The notes beneath the pieces were generated by a model. It was not told the origin of the DNA and made no database searches. It saw nothing but the letters and a program-made list of their open reading frames with translations. Position numbers and translations under genes: made by a program. Below, one piece after another: positions 42,148 through 50,643 of a stretch of 64,000 bases of DNA (positions are counted from its first letter, which is position 1; each line of letters starts with the position of its first letter). Source of the stretch: WHSW01 sp963722175 (lineage in GTDB: Bacteria > Actinomycetota > Thermoleophilia > Solirubrobacterales > 70-9). Location of the stretch: positions 1-64,000 of the forward strand of contig CAVRKA010000008.1 of the NCBI GenBank assembly GCA_963722175.1, written 5' to 3'.

Positions 42148-43247
42148 GCTGGCTGCTCGCCTTCGCGGGCTTCGCGTTCCTGATCATCGCTCACGAGGCC
42201 GGGCACTTCACGGCCGCGAAGGCGGTCGGGATGCGGGTCGAGCGCTTCTTCCTCTTCTTCCCGCCGAAGCTCTGGAGCGTCAAGCGCGGCGAGACCGAGT
42301 ACGGGATCGGGGCGATCCCGCTGGGCGGCTTCGTGAAGATCACCGGCATGAACCCCGAGGAGGAGGTCGATCCCGAGGTCGCTCCGCGCGCCTACTGCAA
42401 CCAGCCGGTCTGGAAGCGGATCGTGGTGATCTCGGCGGGGCCGTTCGTCAACCTGCTCATCGCCTTCCTGATCCTGTTCGTGCTCGGGTTCACGCTCGAG
42501 AAGGCGACCGCGGTGGCCGTCGACAACGTCGAGACCGCCACCCCGGCGGCGGCGCACCTGGAGGCGGGCGACCAGGTGCTGTCGATCAACGGCGTCTCAT
42601 CCGGCGCCGGAACGCCCAGCGAGCAGGCGGACCGGCTGGTCGCCGCGCTCGCCGACGTCCGCTGCGCCGACGGCGTCGAGGTCGACGGCTGCCGGGCGAC
42701 GAAGGCGGTCCCGATCGTCGTCCGCCGCGACGGCGAGACGGAGACGATCGCCGTGCGCCCGTTCTACGACGCCGAGGCCGAGCGGTTCCGGTTCGGCTTT
42801 TCGTTCGTCGGGGCCGGCCTGGTCCCGGCCGACCGGTCGGTCTCGAGCTCAGCGGACTTCGCCGTCGACCGGATGTGGGAGGTGACCTCCTCGACGATCG
42901 GGATCGTCGGCCGGGTCTTCGACGCCGAGCAGCGCAAGGAGATCTCCGGGATCGTCGGCGGCTACGAGGTCACCCGGCAGTCGATCGAGTTCGACACCCG
43001 CCAGGCGTTCTACGTGCTCGCCCTGATCAGCCTCTCGCTGGCGGTGATCAACCTGTTCCCGTTCCTGCCGCTCGATGGCGGCCACATCTTCTGGGCGCTG
43101 GTCGAGAAGCTCCGCGGCCGCCCGGTTTCGCTGCGGGTCATGGAGCGGGCCTCGGTGGTCGGCTTCGCGCTCGTCCTGATGCTGTTCGCGATCGGGCTCT
43201 CGAACGACATCGGCCGCCTCTCGGGCGAGGGCTTCGAAGTTCGCTGA
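42144..43247 (+). CDS. rseP: site-2 protease RseP-type (M50)
   Basis: This 367-residue membrane zinc protease has FLIIAHEAGHFTAAKAVG (HExxH), IPLGGFVKITGM, a single PDZ domain (about 135-215, LEAGDQVLSINGVSSG), and NLFPFLPLDGGHIF (third metal ligand Asp) in the last third. It cleaves transmembrane segments, commonly of anti-sigma factors. It is coupled to dxr by a GTGA overlap. It is followed by hairpin GTCGCT/AGCGAC (43248-43263). Confidence 0.93.
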   Translation: MSWLLAFAGFAFLIIAHEAGHFTAAKAVGMRVERFFLFFPPKLWSVKRGETEYGIGAIPLGGFVKITGMNPEEEVDPEVAPRAYCNQPVWKRIVVISAGPFVNLLIAFLILFVLGFTLEKATAVAVDNVETATPAAAHLEAGDQVLSINGVSSGAGTPSEQADRLVAALADVRCADGVEVDGCRATKAVPIVVRRDGETETIAVRPFYDAEAERFRFGFSFVGAGLVPADRSVSSSADFAVDRMWEVTSSTIGIVGRVFDAEQRKEISGIVGGYEVTRQSIEFDTRQAFYVLALISLSLAVINLFPFLPLDGGHIFWALVEKLRGRPVSLRVMERASVVGFALVLMLFAIGLSNDIGRLSGEGFEVR

Positions 43248-43342
43248 GTCGCTCCGCAGCGACCCGGCCGCCCGAGTCGCTGGAAAACGCCCGGCTCACG
43301 ATAGGTTTCCCGGTGTAGTCGGGAACCTGCCGAGGAGGAGAG

Positions 43343-45163
43343 ATGGAGGCGACGACCACGGAGCGCTACGCGAGTGGCGGGCCGGCACGGGACCTGTACG
43401 CGCAGAACCTGGCGCTCGCGTTCGAGGCGACGGTCGATCGCCTTCCCGACGACCCGGCAATCCGCATGGGCGAGGGCGACGACGAGGTCGTGCTGACCTG
43501 GAGCGAGGTTCGCGCCAAGGTCGCCCGGATCGCCGGCGGGCTGGCGGCGCTCGGTGTCGGCAAGGGCGACACGGTGGCGATCATGCTCAACAACCGCCCC
43601 GAGTTCATCCCGATCGACCTCGCCGCGGTCTCGCTGGGCGCGATCCCCTTCTCGATCTACCAAACGTCGTCCCCCGAGCAGATCCAATACGTCGTCTCCG
43701 ACGCCGAGGCGAAGGTGGCGATCATCGAGGAGGGATTCCTCGACGTCTTCGGCAAGGCGCGCCAGGACCTCCCGACGGTCGAGACCCTGGTCGTCATCGA
43801 CGGCGAGGGTGGCGACCACACGCTCGAGTCGCTGGAGGCGCTCGACCCGGACTTCGACACTTCGGAGGCGGTCGCGGCGATCGGTCCGGACGACTTCCTG
43901 ACGCTGATCTACACCTCCGGCACCACCGGCCCGCCGAAGGGCGTGCAGTTGACCCACCGCAACCTGATGATGCTGACCGGCGCCGTCGAGGACATCGTCG
44001 ACTTCCCCGACCGGGGCGCGAAGGTGATCTCGTGGCTGCCGGCCGCCCACATCGCCGAGCGCGGGGCGAACTACTACCTGCCGGTGATCCGCGGCTGCAC
44101 CGTGTACATCTGCCCGAACCCGCGCGAGATCATCGCCTATCTGCCGCAGGTGCGCCCCACGTGGTTCTTCGCGGTCCCGCGGATCTGGGAGAAGCTGAAG
44201 GCGGCGATGGAGGCAAGCATCGCCGGTCTGCCGGGTGAGCAGGGCGACCAGGCGCGCCAGGCGCTCGAGGCCGGGTTCAAGAAGGTCCGGCTCGAGCAGG
44301 CCGGGGAGGACGTCCCCGCCGAGCTCGCGGCCGCTGTCGAGGCTGCGGACGGGGCGATGTTCTCGCAGCTGCGCAAGCAGCTCGGGCTCGACGAGGTCAT
44401 CGCCGTCAACGTGGGCGCCGCGCCGACCCCGCTCGAGGTGCTCGAGTTCTTCCACGCGATCGGGATCCCGCTCGGCGAGCTGTGGGGCATGTCGGAGACC
44501 TGCGGCACGGCCACCATCAACCCGCCGGACAAGATCAAGCTCGGCACCGTCGGACCGCCCGTCCCGGGGGTCGAGATCAAGCTCGCCGAGGACGGCGAGA
44601 TCCTCGTCAAGGGCGACGTGAACATGGCCGGCTACCGCAACATGCCGGACAAGACCGCCGAGACGATCGACGACGAGGGCTGGCTCTCGACCGGCGACAT
44701 CGGCCAGCTGGACTCCGACGGCTATCTGAAGATCGTCGACCGCAAGAAGGAGCTGATCATCAACGCGGCCGGCAAGAACATGTCGCCGGCGAACATCGAG
44801 TCGCACCTGAAGGCGGCGAGCCCGCTGATCGGACAGGCGGTGGCGATCGGGGACGCGCGTCCCTACAACGTCGCCCTGATCACCCTCGACCCGGACTTCG
44901 CCCCGGTGTGGGCGAAGCAGAACGGCCTGGAGGGCACGCCGATCGAGGAGCTCGCCTCCGAGGAGACGCTGATCGCCGCGATCCAGGAGGGCGTCGACGC
45001 GGCGAACGCGAAGATCTCGCGGGTCGAGCAGATCAAGAAGTTCACCGTCCTGCCGACCGACTGGCAGCCCGGCGGCGACGAGCTGACGCCGACGATGAAG
45101 CTGAAGCGAAGGCCGATCTCCGACAAGTACGGCGAGGAGATCGAGGCGCTGTACGCGGGCTGA
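43343..45163 (+). CDS. long-chain acyl-CoA ligase (AMP-forming)
   Basis: This 606-residue adenylating enzyme has LIYTSGTTGPPKGVQLTHRN (P-loop, about 190), WGMSETCGTATINPP, GWLSTGDIGQLDSDGYLKIV (ANL Asp) and DRKKELIINAAGKNMSPANI. It most resembles long-chain fatty acyl-CoA synthetases (FadD/FACL type), activating fatty acids for degradation or lipid synthesis. A strong SD GAGGAGGAGAG (43331-43341) precedes the ATG, and a hairpin GGTTTCCCG/CGGGAACC (43304-43327) sits just before it. It is the first gene of the block that splits rseP from ispG. Confidence 0.9.
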   Translation: MEATTTERYASGGPARDLYAQNLALAFEATVDRLPDDPAIRMGEGDDEVVLTWSEVRAKVARIAGGLAALGVGKGDTVAIMLNNRPEFIPIDLAAVSLGAIPFSIYQTSSPEQIQYVVSDAEAKVAIIEEGFLDVFGKARQDLPTVETLVVIDGEGGDHTLESLEALDPDFDTSEAVAAIGPDDFLTLIYTSGTTGPPKGVQLTHRNLMMLTGAVEDIVDFPDRGAKVISWLPAAHIAERGANYYLPVIRGCTVYICPNPREIIAYLPQVRPTWFFAVPRIWEKLKAAMEASIAGLPGEQGDQARQALEAGFKKVRLEQAGEDVPAELAAAVEAADGAMFSQLRKQLGLDEVIAVNVGAAPTPLEVLEFFHAIGIPLGELWGMSETCGTATINPPDKIKLGTVGPPVPGVEIKLAEDGEILVKGDVNMAGYRNMPDKTAETIDDEGWLSTGDIGQLDSDGYLKIVDRKKELIINAAGKNMSPANIESHLKAASPLIGQAVAIGDARPYNVALITLDPDFAPVWAKQNGLEGTPIEELASEETLIAAIQEGVDAANAKISRVEQIKKFTVLPTDWQPGGDELTPTMKLKRRPISDKYGEEIEALYAG

Positions 45164-45173
45164 GCGGCGACGG

Positions 45174-46118
45174 ATGAGGGGGTTGGCGCCGAAGCTCGTC
45201 GCCGGCGCGGTCGCGGCGGCGCTGCTCGGGGCGCCGGCCGGCGCGCTCGCGGTGCCGGACTGCGAGCGCCAGCCGGCCCAGCGGGTGCTCCTCAGCGGGC
45301 TGGGGACGCTCGAGTCGGTGATCGCCGACGACCGCGGACACCTGTTCTTCACCGACGCCGACGCCGGGCAGCTGCTGCGCATGGGTCGCCGCCACGCCGA
45401 GCCGCGGGTCCTGGTCGACGGGATCCGCGCTCCGGGCGGCCTGACCTTCCTCCCGGACGGCTCGCTGCTGGTCGGCTACGGCGACGCGATCGCGACCGCC
45501 GCCAACGGCGAGCAGGACCCGCAGGCGGGACTCATCCACGTCGACCCGCGAACCGGGCAGAATCGCCCCTACGCCGAGGGCCTGGCGATGGCCAATGGCG
45601 TCGTCCTCGCGCCCGACGGCGCGATCTATGCGTCCGCCGACGTGGGCACGGCCGGGATCGACCGCGTCCTCGGCGGAGACGTGACGGTCGGCTGGGCGAA
45701 GCTCGAATCGCCGAACGGGCTGGTCGTCGACACGAGCGGCAAATGGCTGTACGCAGCGCAGACATTCGTGCCCGCCGCCATCTCCCGGATCGAGCTCGCG
45801 GACCCCACCCACGTCGAGGCATGGTTTCGGGCGCCTCCGGCCGACTTCGCCGCCGGCCTCGACGGCCTCACCCGCGACGACCACGACCGCCTCTACGTCG
45901 CGGCGAACGGCGGTGGCGCGATCTGGCGGGTCGATCCCGCGGGCGCGGCGTGCGCGCTCGCTCACCTGCCGCCGCTGGGGCCGAGCGCGGTCGCCTTCGG
46001 CAGCGCCACGCAGGGCCGGAACGGGGCGCCGATCGGGTTCGGGCGCCGCAACCTGTACGTGACCACGTTCCAGGGCGAGCTGATCCAGCTCAAGAACGTG
46101 CGCGGACGCCGGCGCTAA
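45174..46118 (+). CDS. secreted SMP-30/NHL-like beta-propeller protein
   Basis: This 314-residue protein has a signal peptide (MRGLAPKLVAGAVAAALLGA, cleavage near ALAVPD). Repeats typical of the SMP-30/gluconolactonase group follow: DDRGHLFFTDADAGQLLRM, GLTFLPDGSLLVGYGD, GVVLAPDGAIYASADVGT, GLVVDTSGKWLYAAQT. It may hydrolyse lactones or simply be a propeller scaffold; metal ligands cannot be assigned with certainty. It starts 10 bp after the acyl-CoA ligase gene, likely in the same operon. Confidence 0.75.
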   Translation: MRGLAPKLVAGAVAAALLGAPAGALAVPDCERQPAQRVLLSGLGTLESVIADDRGHLFFTDADAGQLLRMGRRHAEPRVLVDGIRAPGGLTFLPDGSLLVGYGDAIATAANGEQDPQAGLIHVDPRTGQNRPYAEGLAMANGVVLAPDGAIYASADVGTAGIDRVLGGDVTVGWAKLESPNGLVVDTSGKWLYAAQTFVPAAISRIELADPTHVEAWFRAPPADFAAGLDGLTRDDHDRLYVAANGGGAIWRVDPAGAACALAHLPPLGPSAVAFGSATQGRNGAPIGFGRRNLYVTTFQGELIQLKNVRGRRR

Positions 46119-46191
46119 GTCGGCACATCCGCGCCTCACATCCGACCCACCGACGCGCACCCTGTGCGCCGGATTCGCCGACGCTCCTCCC

Positions 46192-47136
46192 ATGCCGCAC
46201 GACTGGCGCCTTTCGCTGGACTACCCAACGCCCGGGACCACTCGCGGCTGGGCGGCGGCGTCCGAGCTCGCCGCCCGGCAGCATGGGGTGGTGGCCTTGG
46301 GACAACTGGTCGCGCTCGGCACCCCGCCGGCGACGGTCCGCACCTGGGTAGCGACGCACCGACTGATTCGCCTCTACCGCGGTGTCTTTGCGGTCGGCCA
46401 TCGGCACCTCCGCGCGGAGGGGCATTACCTGGCCGGAGTTCTCGCGTGTGGCCCACGTGCGGTGCTCTCGCACCTTGCCGCGGCCGCGCTGTGGGAAATC
46501 AGGCGATCGGCGGCCGTGCTGCTCGATGTCACGGTGGGCGGCCGGACGGGGCGCAAGCAACGAGGGCTGAGGGTGCATGACGCGTCGCACCTGCGCGCCG
46601 ACGAGATCACGAAGAAGGACGCCGTCCCCTGCACCACGGTCGGCCGCACGCTGCTCGATCTTGCAGCGGTGCTCCCTCAGCGTGGGATCCAAGCGGCTGT
46701 GGAGACCTCCGAGCGGCTCGACCTCCTCGACCTGCGCTCGGTCACGATCCTGCTGGCGCGTCATCGCGGGCGCCGCGGCACGGCGAAGTTGCGGCGCGCG
46801 CTCGCAGCATTCGACCCGGAGGTCCTCCGCGCGCGCAGCGAGACCGAGGCCCGCTTCTTTCACCTCTGCGTAGACAGCGGGATGCCACGCCCGCTCGTCA
46901 ACCGGCTCGTGGAGGCAGGCGGGCGACGGTACGAGGTTGACTTCCACTGGCCCGCCGCCCGGTCGATCGTCGAGACCGACAGCCCGTACCACGACACCAC
47001 CGCCGCCGGCCCTCGCGATTCCGTACGCGACGCGGCTCTCCGCGCCGCCGGCTGGACGGTCATCCGCTGCCGCTGGCACGACGTCGTAGTCGATCCCGCA
47101 CCCCTGGTCGAGAGGGTGCGACGCGCGCTCGTCTAG
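46192..47136 (+). CDS. AbiEi-like winged-helix plus DUF559 nuclease-like protein
   Basis: This 314-residue protein has residues ~20-75 resembling the AbiEi antitoxin N-terminal domain (AARQHGVVALGQLVALGTPP, LIRLYRGVFAVGHRHL). The C-terminus resembles DUF559, a Vsr-like restriction-endonuclease fold: GRRYEVDFHWPAARSIVETD (Asp ... Glu-x-Asp) and DAALRAAGWTVIRCRWHDV. Proteins of this make-up are numerous in Thermoleophilia and annotated as orphan type IV antitoxins; no AbiEii toxin gene is adjacent. A DNA-binding or nuclease function is inference. It overlaps the convergent lamin-tail gene by 4 bp. Confidence 0.7.
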   Translation: MPHDWRLSLDYPTPGTTRGWAAASELAARQHGVVALGQLVALGTPPATVRTWVATHRLIRLYRGVFAVGHRHLRAEGHYLAGVLACGPRAVLSHLAAAALWEIRRSAAVLLDVTVGGRTGRKQRGLRVHDASHLRADEITKKDAVPCTTVGRTLLDLAAVLPQRGIQAAVETSERLDLLDLRSVTILLARHRGRRGTAKLRRALAAFDPEVLRARSETEARFFHLCVDSGMPRPLVNRLVEAGGRRYEVDFHWPAARSIVETDSPYHDTTAAGPRDSVRDAALRAAGWTVIRCRWHDVVVDPAPLVERVRRALV

Positions 47137-48089
47137 TCCTCGACGACCTTGAAGGCGACCTTCGCCGGCGTCCGGTCGGTGTTGCCGGCGGCATCGGTCG
47201 CCCTGACCTTGAACTTGTGCTTGCCGGGGTCGAGGTTCTTGTACTTCTTCGGCGACCTGCAGCGCTTGAACGGCTTCTTGTCGAGCTTGCACTGGAAGGT
47301 CGAGCCGGCCTCGTCGGAGCCGAACCTGAACTTCGCCGTCGTCTTCTCCGTCCTCGCGTCCGGCTTCTTGGTGATCTTTGTCTGCGGCGCGGTGGCGTCG
47401 TTGCCGCCTCCACCACCGCCGCCTCCGCCGCCTCCTCCTCCACCGCCACCACCGCAGGCCGTCTCGGTCGGCGTGGCCGCGTTGTTGCGCGGGGCTGGGG
47501 TCGTGACGGCGAAGTCGGCGGCGCTGTTCCCGGTGTCGTCGCCGGCTTCGAGCAGCGTCGCGCAGCCCGGGGCGATCGAGCGCTGCAACGCTTGGCCGGG
47601 CGGGATCGCAGCGGCCGGCGTGCCGGCCGACGAGGGCAGCATCGCGTTCCCGGTGAAGTTCCCCCATGAGGCGCAGTCGATCCCGCCGAAACCGCCGGGA
47701 TCGTCGAAGCACACGGCGCCGCCGGGTCCGGTGGGGTTGATCGCATCGGCGAGCTGGTCGTAGATGAAGTCCGCGCCGGGTGTCGCGGTATCGCCGATCA
47801 GGATCGTTCGCTGGCTGGCGTCGTTGGCGACGTCGGAGGTCAGGGTGAACTCCGCCTGGACCGACCCGGTGGCAGTGTAGAACCGGATCTTCTTGTTGTT
47901 GACGAGGCCCTGGCCCGCCGCGTACATCTGCAGCTCGACGTACGAGTTGTTTGCCCCGAGGTTCGTCGCCACCTCGCGGATCTTCATCAAGTGGTAGCTG
48001 GCCGAGGCGCTGGGCGCGCAGACCAGCGCCACCAGCCCTGCAATCGCGAGTGCGAGTCCCCTGCGCACGCGTGCAAGCCTCTCACACAC
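47133..48089 (-). CDS. secreted lamin-tail-domain protein with poly-Gly linker and Ig-like domain
   Basis: This 318-residue protein has a signal peptide (LALAIAGLVALVCAPSASA). A lamin-tail-like domain follows (LMKIREVATNLGANNSYVEL, INPTGPGGAVCFDDPGGFGG; ~40-205), then an uninterrupted poly-Gly run of about 17 residues and a C-terminal Ig-like module (FRFGSDEAGSTFQCKLDKKP, RCRSPKKYKNLDPGKHKFKV). This last motif recurs in secreted actinobacterial proteins. GTG 48089 is chosen because GAGGAG precedes it; TTG 48104 and GTG 48068 are alternatives. It overlaps the upstream gene by 8 bp. Role unknown, likely cell surface. Confidence 0.7.
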   Translation of the reverse strand: MCERLARVRRGLALAIAGLVALVCAPSASASYHLMKIREVATNLGANNSYVELQMYAAGQGLVNNKKIRFYTATGSVQAEFTLTSDVANDASQRTILIGDTATPGADFIYDQLADAINPTGPGGAVCFDDPGGFGGIDCASWGNFTGNAMLPSSAGTPAAAIPPGQALQRSIAPGCATLLEAGDDTGNSAADFAVTTPAPRNNAATPTETACGGGGGGGGGGGGGGGGGNDATAPQTKITKKPDARTEKTTAKFRFGSDEAGSTFQCKLDKKPFKRCRSPKKYKNLDPGKHKFKVRATDAAGNTDRTPAKVAFKVVED

Positions 48090-49389
48090 GGCTCTCCTCG
48101 GCAAGGGGCGCGCCCTCGGCGACGGTGAACCGCATCCGTGCGCGCTCGAAGCGGTCGAGCGCGCCCGTCCCGACCGCGAGCGCAGGGGTGATGCAGCCGG
48201 CGCGGTCCGGGGTTACCCCGTGGGCGGCCATCATGAGCCCGGCCTCGCCCAGCATCCGCGCCGTCGCCAGGTAGCCGGGATGCCCCTCGGCCTCGACGGT
48301 GACGCGGACCGGTTGCGAACCGGTGGTTCGGGCGTCGACGTCGAAGCGCCAGCGCCAGGGCTCGAGCCGGTCGGGCGCGGGCCCGAAGCCCGACGACGGC
48401 AGCGCGGAGCGGAGGGTCTTCGCCGCCCGGGAGCGCACCGCGGGCCGGGCGCGGGTCAGCGCCCGGACCCCGACCTGGGTTCCGGCGAGCGCCCCGGCGG
48501 CGCCGAGCCGCAGCGGCAGGGTGAGCGGCGAGCCGTCGAGCGCCACCCCCTCGCGGTAGCGGAACGGCTCGATCGCGACCCCGCGCTCGGCGGCGGAGAG
48601 CGCCGCGGTGCGATGGATCACGGCCGGGTTGATGAACGGGGCCGGGGCCATCGGCCCGACGACCGCTCCTCGCGCGTCGCGGCGCGGGCGAAGGACGATC
48701 GGGCTCCGCCGCCGGATTGCGCCGGCGAGCTGCGGGTCGCTGACCAGCGCCGCCGGATCGTTGAGCGAGTCCGGGTCGCGGTGGCCGACCATCTCGGCAA
48801 TGCTCTGGAAGGTGCCGCCGGAGATCATGTCCGAGGGCCGGGGCAGTCCGGGCGGCGTGGCGGTGATCGCGACCGAGACGTCGACCTCGGCGAGCTCCTC
48901 GTTCCAGCGCTCGCGCGCGGTCTCGGCGGCGAGCAGGACGGCGAGGTCGGGCGGCAGCGCCTCGAAGCCGCAGACCTGGACGATCTTGACGCCGGCCTCG
49001 GCGGCGGCCTGGTCGAACTCCTCGACGATCTCGCGCACGAACGGGATCTCGCCGGTGAGGTCGGCGTAGTGGGCGCCGCCGGCGATGCAGGCCTCGATCA
49101 CCGGCCGGCCACGGGTGCTGTAGGGGCCGACGAGGTTGAGCACGACCGCCGCGCGAGCGGCCATCGACGCCAGCGACTCGGGGTCGCCGAGCTCCGCGGC
49201 GATCGTCTCGGTCGGCTCCGCGCGGACCTCGGCCAGGGTGCGCTCGAGCTTTGCCGGATCGCGCCCGGCGGCGCCCCACCGCGCCCCGGTCCCGCTCAGG
49301 TATCCGGCGACCTGGCGCCCGGTGACGCCGGTGGCGCCGAAGACGACGACGTCGAGGTCTCGTGCTTTCTCAGTCACGTAGGGGCACAT
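48082..49389 (-). CDS. saccharopine dehydrogenase-like NAD(P)-binding protein
   Basis: This 435-residue protein has a Rossmann motif VVVFGATGVTGRQVAGYLS at about 14-32, then AGRDPAKLERTL, VVLNLVGPYSTRGRPVIEAC and HYADLTGEIPFVREI. These blocks are those of the saccharopine-dehydrogenase-like family, including the trans-acting enoyl reductase of mycobacterial lipid synthesis. Substrate unknown; true lysine metabolism is unlikely. It is upstream of and overlaps the lamin-tail gene on the same strand. Confidence 0.8.
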   Translation of the reverse strand: MCPYVTEKARDLDVVVFGATGVTGRQVAGYLSGTGARWGAAGRDPAKLERTLAEVRAEPTETIAAELGDPESLASMAARAAVVLNLVGPYSTRGRPVIEACIAGGAHYADLTGEIPFVREIVEEFDQAAAEAGVKIVQVCGFEALPPDLAVLLAAETARERWNEELAEVDVSVAITATPPGLPRPSDMISGGTFQSIAEMVGHRDPDSLNDPAALVSDPQLAGAIRRRSPIVLRPRRDARGAVVGPMAPAPFINPAVIHRTAALSAAERGVAIEPFRYREGVALDGSPLTLPLRLGAAGALAGTQVGVRALTRARPAVRSRAAKTLRSALPSSGFGPAPDRLEPWRWRFDVDARTTGSQPVRVTVEAEGHPGYLATARMLGEAGLMMAAHGVTPDRAGCITPALAVGTGALDRFERARMRFTVAEGAPLAEESRV

Positions 49390-49407
49390 TAGTGCCCCGC
49401 CCGAGGC

Positions 49408-50505
49408 TCAGCCGCTGAGCCGGAAGGCGACGATGCGCGCGGCGACGATGCTCATGGCGCCGTTGTTTTCCTCGCAGACGAGCGAGTACGTCACCGTTCC
49501 GGCCGGCGGAGTCGTGTCGAGTGCGATCAGGGATGCGTTTGCGCTCGTGTTGTTCGAGTTGTGCTCGTTTCCGTTCTGCCCGTACAGGGTCCCTTGGAGC
49601 TCCGACGCCGCCCGACTGATATTGCACCTTCCGAAGTCCGACCCGGCGGCGTCTCCGTGCCAGCGCCACCACGCGCTCAGGTAGACGTCGTCTCCGGCCG
49701 TCAGCCCGGCGAGTGCCGCCGAAGCGCAGGTCGTGGCGCCTCCGAGGTTGTTGCACTGGCCGGGCCCGGTGTTCGCGGTGTTCTTGTAGCGTGCGGAGTC
49801 CAGCCCGTCGAGCGTGTCCGCATTGGGCACGATGCCCAGCGTCGCCTCGTTGATGTCGGTGCCGAACAGCGAGTTGTCCCCGACGTCGGCGCCGAGCAGC
49901 GAACCGTTTTCGACGTCGACGCCGGTCAGCGAGCCGTCTCCGACGTCGGCGGCGGCCAGCGAGCCGTCCGTGACATCGGTGCCGGCCAGCGAACCGGTTG
50001 CGACATCGGCGCCGGTCAGCGAGTCATCTTCGACGTCGACGCCGGTCAGCGAGCCGTCTTCGACGTCCGCCGCGGCCAGCGAGCCGTCCGTGACATCGGC
50101 GCCGGTCAGCGAGCCATCTTCTACGTCGGCGCCGAGCAGCGAGCCGTCCGTGACGTCGTTGCCCGTGAGCGAGCCGTCAACCTCGCTGGTGCCCACGGAA
50201 TCCGGGTTCAGGTCCACGGCGTTGAGCCCGCCGTCGCTGAGCCCCTCGTTGCGGACGTCAATGGAGCGCACCTGGTTGTTGGTGATCTCTTCGGTTCGCA
50301 CCGAGTCGGTCCGCAAATCGGCGGCGCCGAGCCCGCCGTTGGCGAGCGTGTCGTCGCGGACGTCCGCCGAGAACACCTCGTTGTCGATGATGTCCGAGCT
50401 GCCGATCGTGTCGGCGGCGTAGGCGACTCCTCCCCCGAGCGCCAAAACGACGGCCAGCGTCGACATCGTGTTCGCGTAGGTGAGTTGCATGCGTAGGGCT
50501 TGCAT
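49408..50505 (-). CDS. secreted decapeptide-repeat solenoid protein
   Basis: This 365-residue protein has a signal segment (TMSTLAVVLALGGGVAYA, about 13-30), degenerate repeats (31-109), and then 11 consecutive 10-residue units DGSLTGADVE/T (residues 110-219). Each unit can be read as two pentapeptides with a central Leu/Val, as in quadrilateral beta-helices. The C-terminal domain of ~120 residues has four Cys (PGQCNN, TTCASA, GRCNIS, LVCEE). Surface or adhesion roles are plausible, not shown. GGGAGG precedes ATG 50505 by 7 nt. The N-terminal repeats share style with the tandem pair at 38642-39949. Confidence 0.72.
   Translation of the reverse strand: MQALRMQLTYANTMSTLAVVLALGGGVAYAADTIGSSDIIDNEVFSADVRDDTLANGGLGAADLRTDSVRTEEITNNQVRSIDVRNEGLSDGGLNAVDLNPDSVGTSEVDGSLTGNDVTDGSLLGADVEDGSLTGADVTDGSLAAADVEDGSLTGVDVEDDSLTGADVATGSLAGTDVTDGSLAAADVGDGSLTGVDVENGSLLGADVGDNSLFGTDINEATLGIVPNADTLDGLDSARYKNTANTGPGQCNNLGGATTCASAALAGLTAGDDVYLSAWWRWHGDAAGSDFGRCNISRAASELQGTLYGQNGNEHNSNNTSANASLIALDTTPPAGTVTYSLVCEENNGAMSIVAARIVAFRLSG
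49849..50178 (-). repeat. eleven 30-bp coding tandem repeats
   Basis: The DNA encodes 11 in-phase copies of a 30-bp unit (DGSLTGADVE type). On the plus strand each unit reads close to TCGACGTCGGCGCCGGTCAG followed by CGAGCCGTCT. Some units are almost identical (for example those with GCGGCGGCCAGCGAGCCGTC), so copy-number change by slippage or recombination is plausible. Confidence 0.85.
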
Positions 50506-50643
50506 CGGTACCTCCCGGGTCAGGTCCGGACGCTAAGTGCGACTTGTGCTGAGCGCCATAGGTGAAAACACCTGAAAGGGCTAGGCGCGCCCGCATCGGC
50601 AAGCCGCTGGCGACAGCAGGCCCGCTGTCACAATGTGCCCCGT

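Noticed and set aside
49849..50178. Regular 30-bp repeats considered as a CRISPR array
   Set aside because: Units are contiguous with no spacers, in phase, and encode decapeptides within a long open frame with signal peptide.
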